Source: JBEKYH01 sp049511115
GTDB taxonomy: Bacteria > Planctomycetota > Phycisphaerae > Tepidisphaerales > Tepidisphaeraceae
Length of the DNA stretch: 14,332 bases
NCBI GenBank assembly: GCA_049511115.1
Contig: JBEKYH010000071.1
Location: 1 to 14,332 of the forward strand
Direction: 5' to 3'
The notes below the pieces were generated by a model. It did no database searches, was not told the DNA's origin, and saw only the letters and a program-made list of their open reading frames with translations. A program made the position numbers and the translations under genes. This document shows positions 14,143-14,332 of the stretch, one piece after another (position 1 is the first letter of the stretch; every line of letters begins with the position of its first letter).

Positions 14143-14171
14143 ATTATGGCCGGGCCTTTGGCAACTCGCAA
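14143..14171 (-). promoter_or_regulatory. lysA: Predicted lysA promoter, near-leaderless
   Basis: On the minus strand TTGCGA (14171-14166) and CATAAT (14148-14143) are spaced by exactly 17 bases and match the sigma70 -35 and -10 consensus at 4/6 and 5/6. Initiation 6-7 bases beyond the -10 would fall near 14136-14137, two or three bases before the lysA ATG. This agrees with the lack of a Shine-Dalgarno sequence. It rests on pattern match alone. Confidence 0.4.
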
Positions 14172-14332
14172 AGCCCAAGCGCGGCCAGTGCCGACTTTCG
14201 CCGAGTGGGATTTTGAAACCTCTCAGCCAAGAACCACGCGCTGCCGCATACGGCGATGAAACGGCAGCGGTCCTGTCCTGGCATAGTCACGCTCAGCAGG
14301 TTCGAGCCGCTGACGTGAGCTTATGGGTGTTA
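14172..14332. other. Right-edge non-coding stretch, possible IS end
   Basis: No gene can be supported here. Small palindromes occur, such as CTGCCG (14241-14246) with CGGCAG (14262-14267). On the minus strand, 14300-14287 read CCTGCTGAGCGTGA, close to CCTGTTCAAGCGTGA at 2-16 beside the IS1380 transposase (12 of 15 positions identical with one gap). This could be a leftover terminal repeat of a related insertion sequence, but the match is short. Confidence 0.25.

Noticed and set aside
14146..14258. Short plus-strand frame starting at ATG 14146
   Set aside because: 37 residues, no ribosome site, overlaps the predicted lysA promoter and has no recognisable motif.

Overview
The window is GC-rich chromosomal DNA, most likely from a planctomycete of the Phycisphaerae type. 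This is inferred from family resemblance and no marker gene settles it. Pointers are: a greatly enlarged signal peptidase I; a PAS-GAF-receiver protein and short conserved proteins (one with a Y-W-F-x-A-K-R-Y-G-W-G-W-G N-terminus) of a kind I associate with planctomycetes; many genes with no Shine-Dalgarno sequence; and dispersed inverted repeats of the GGTGGGC/GCCCACC and CGCTGAGG types between genes.

Layout. (1) Positions 1-1712 hold an IS1380-family insertion sequence with an intact 514-residue transposase. A 12-bp leader stem covers part of its ribosome binding site and its GTG start. (2) trmB (tRNA m7G46 methyltransferase, minus strand) faces a plus-strand pair, a WbpA-like UDP-N-acetylglucosamine 6-dehydrogenase and hemC. 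A MITE-like repeat lies in the divergent gap. (3) A predicted promoter precedes a large sensor/response-regulator protein whose histidine-kinase H-box has lost its histidine. A two-helix membrane protein and an exported alpha/beta hydrolase follow closely. (4) A small coiled-coil gene (minus) and ruvB (plus) diverge around a short tandem repeat. ruvB is followed by a REP doublet and a small lipoprotein gene. (5) On the minus strand lysA, lepB and a xylose-isomerase-like TIM-barrel gene run in one direction, with a second copy of the MITE-like repeat between lysA and lepB. (6) The last ~160 bases hold no gene I can support.

The genes are mostly housekeeping functions: tRNA modification, tetrapyrrole synthesis, Holliday junction resolution, lysine synthesis, protein export and surface sugar synthesis. 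They do not form one pathway. The most unusual items are the signal peptidase, with an embedded CxxC...CxxC cluster and a ~300-residue insertion, the His-less sensor protein, and the families of palindromic repeats. I found no CRISPR array, tRNA, rRNA, toxin-antitoxin pair or recognisable defence system. No gap between genes exceeds 300 bases.
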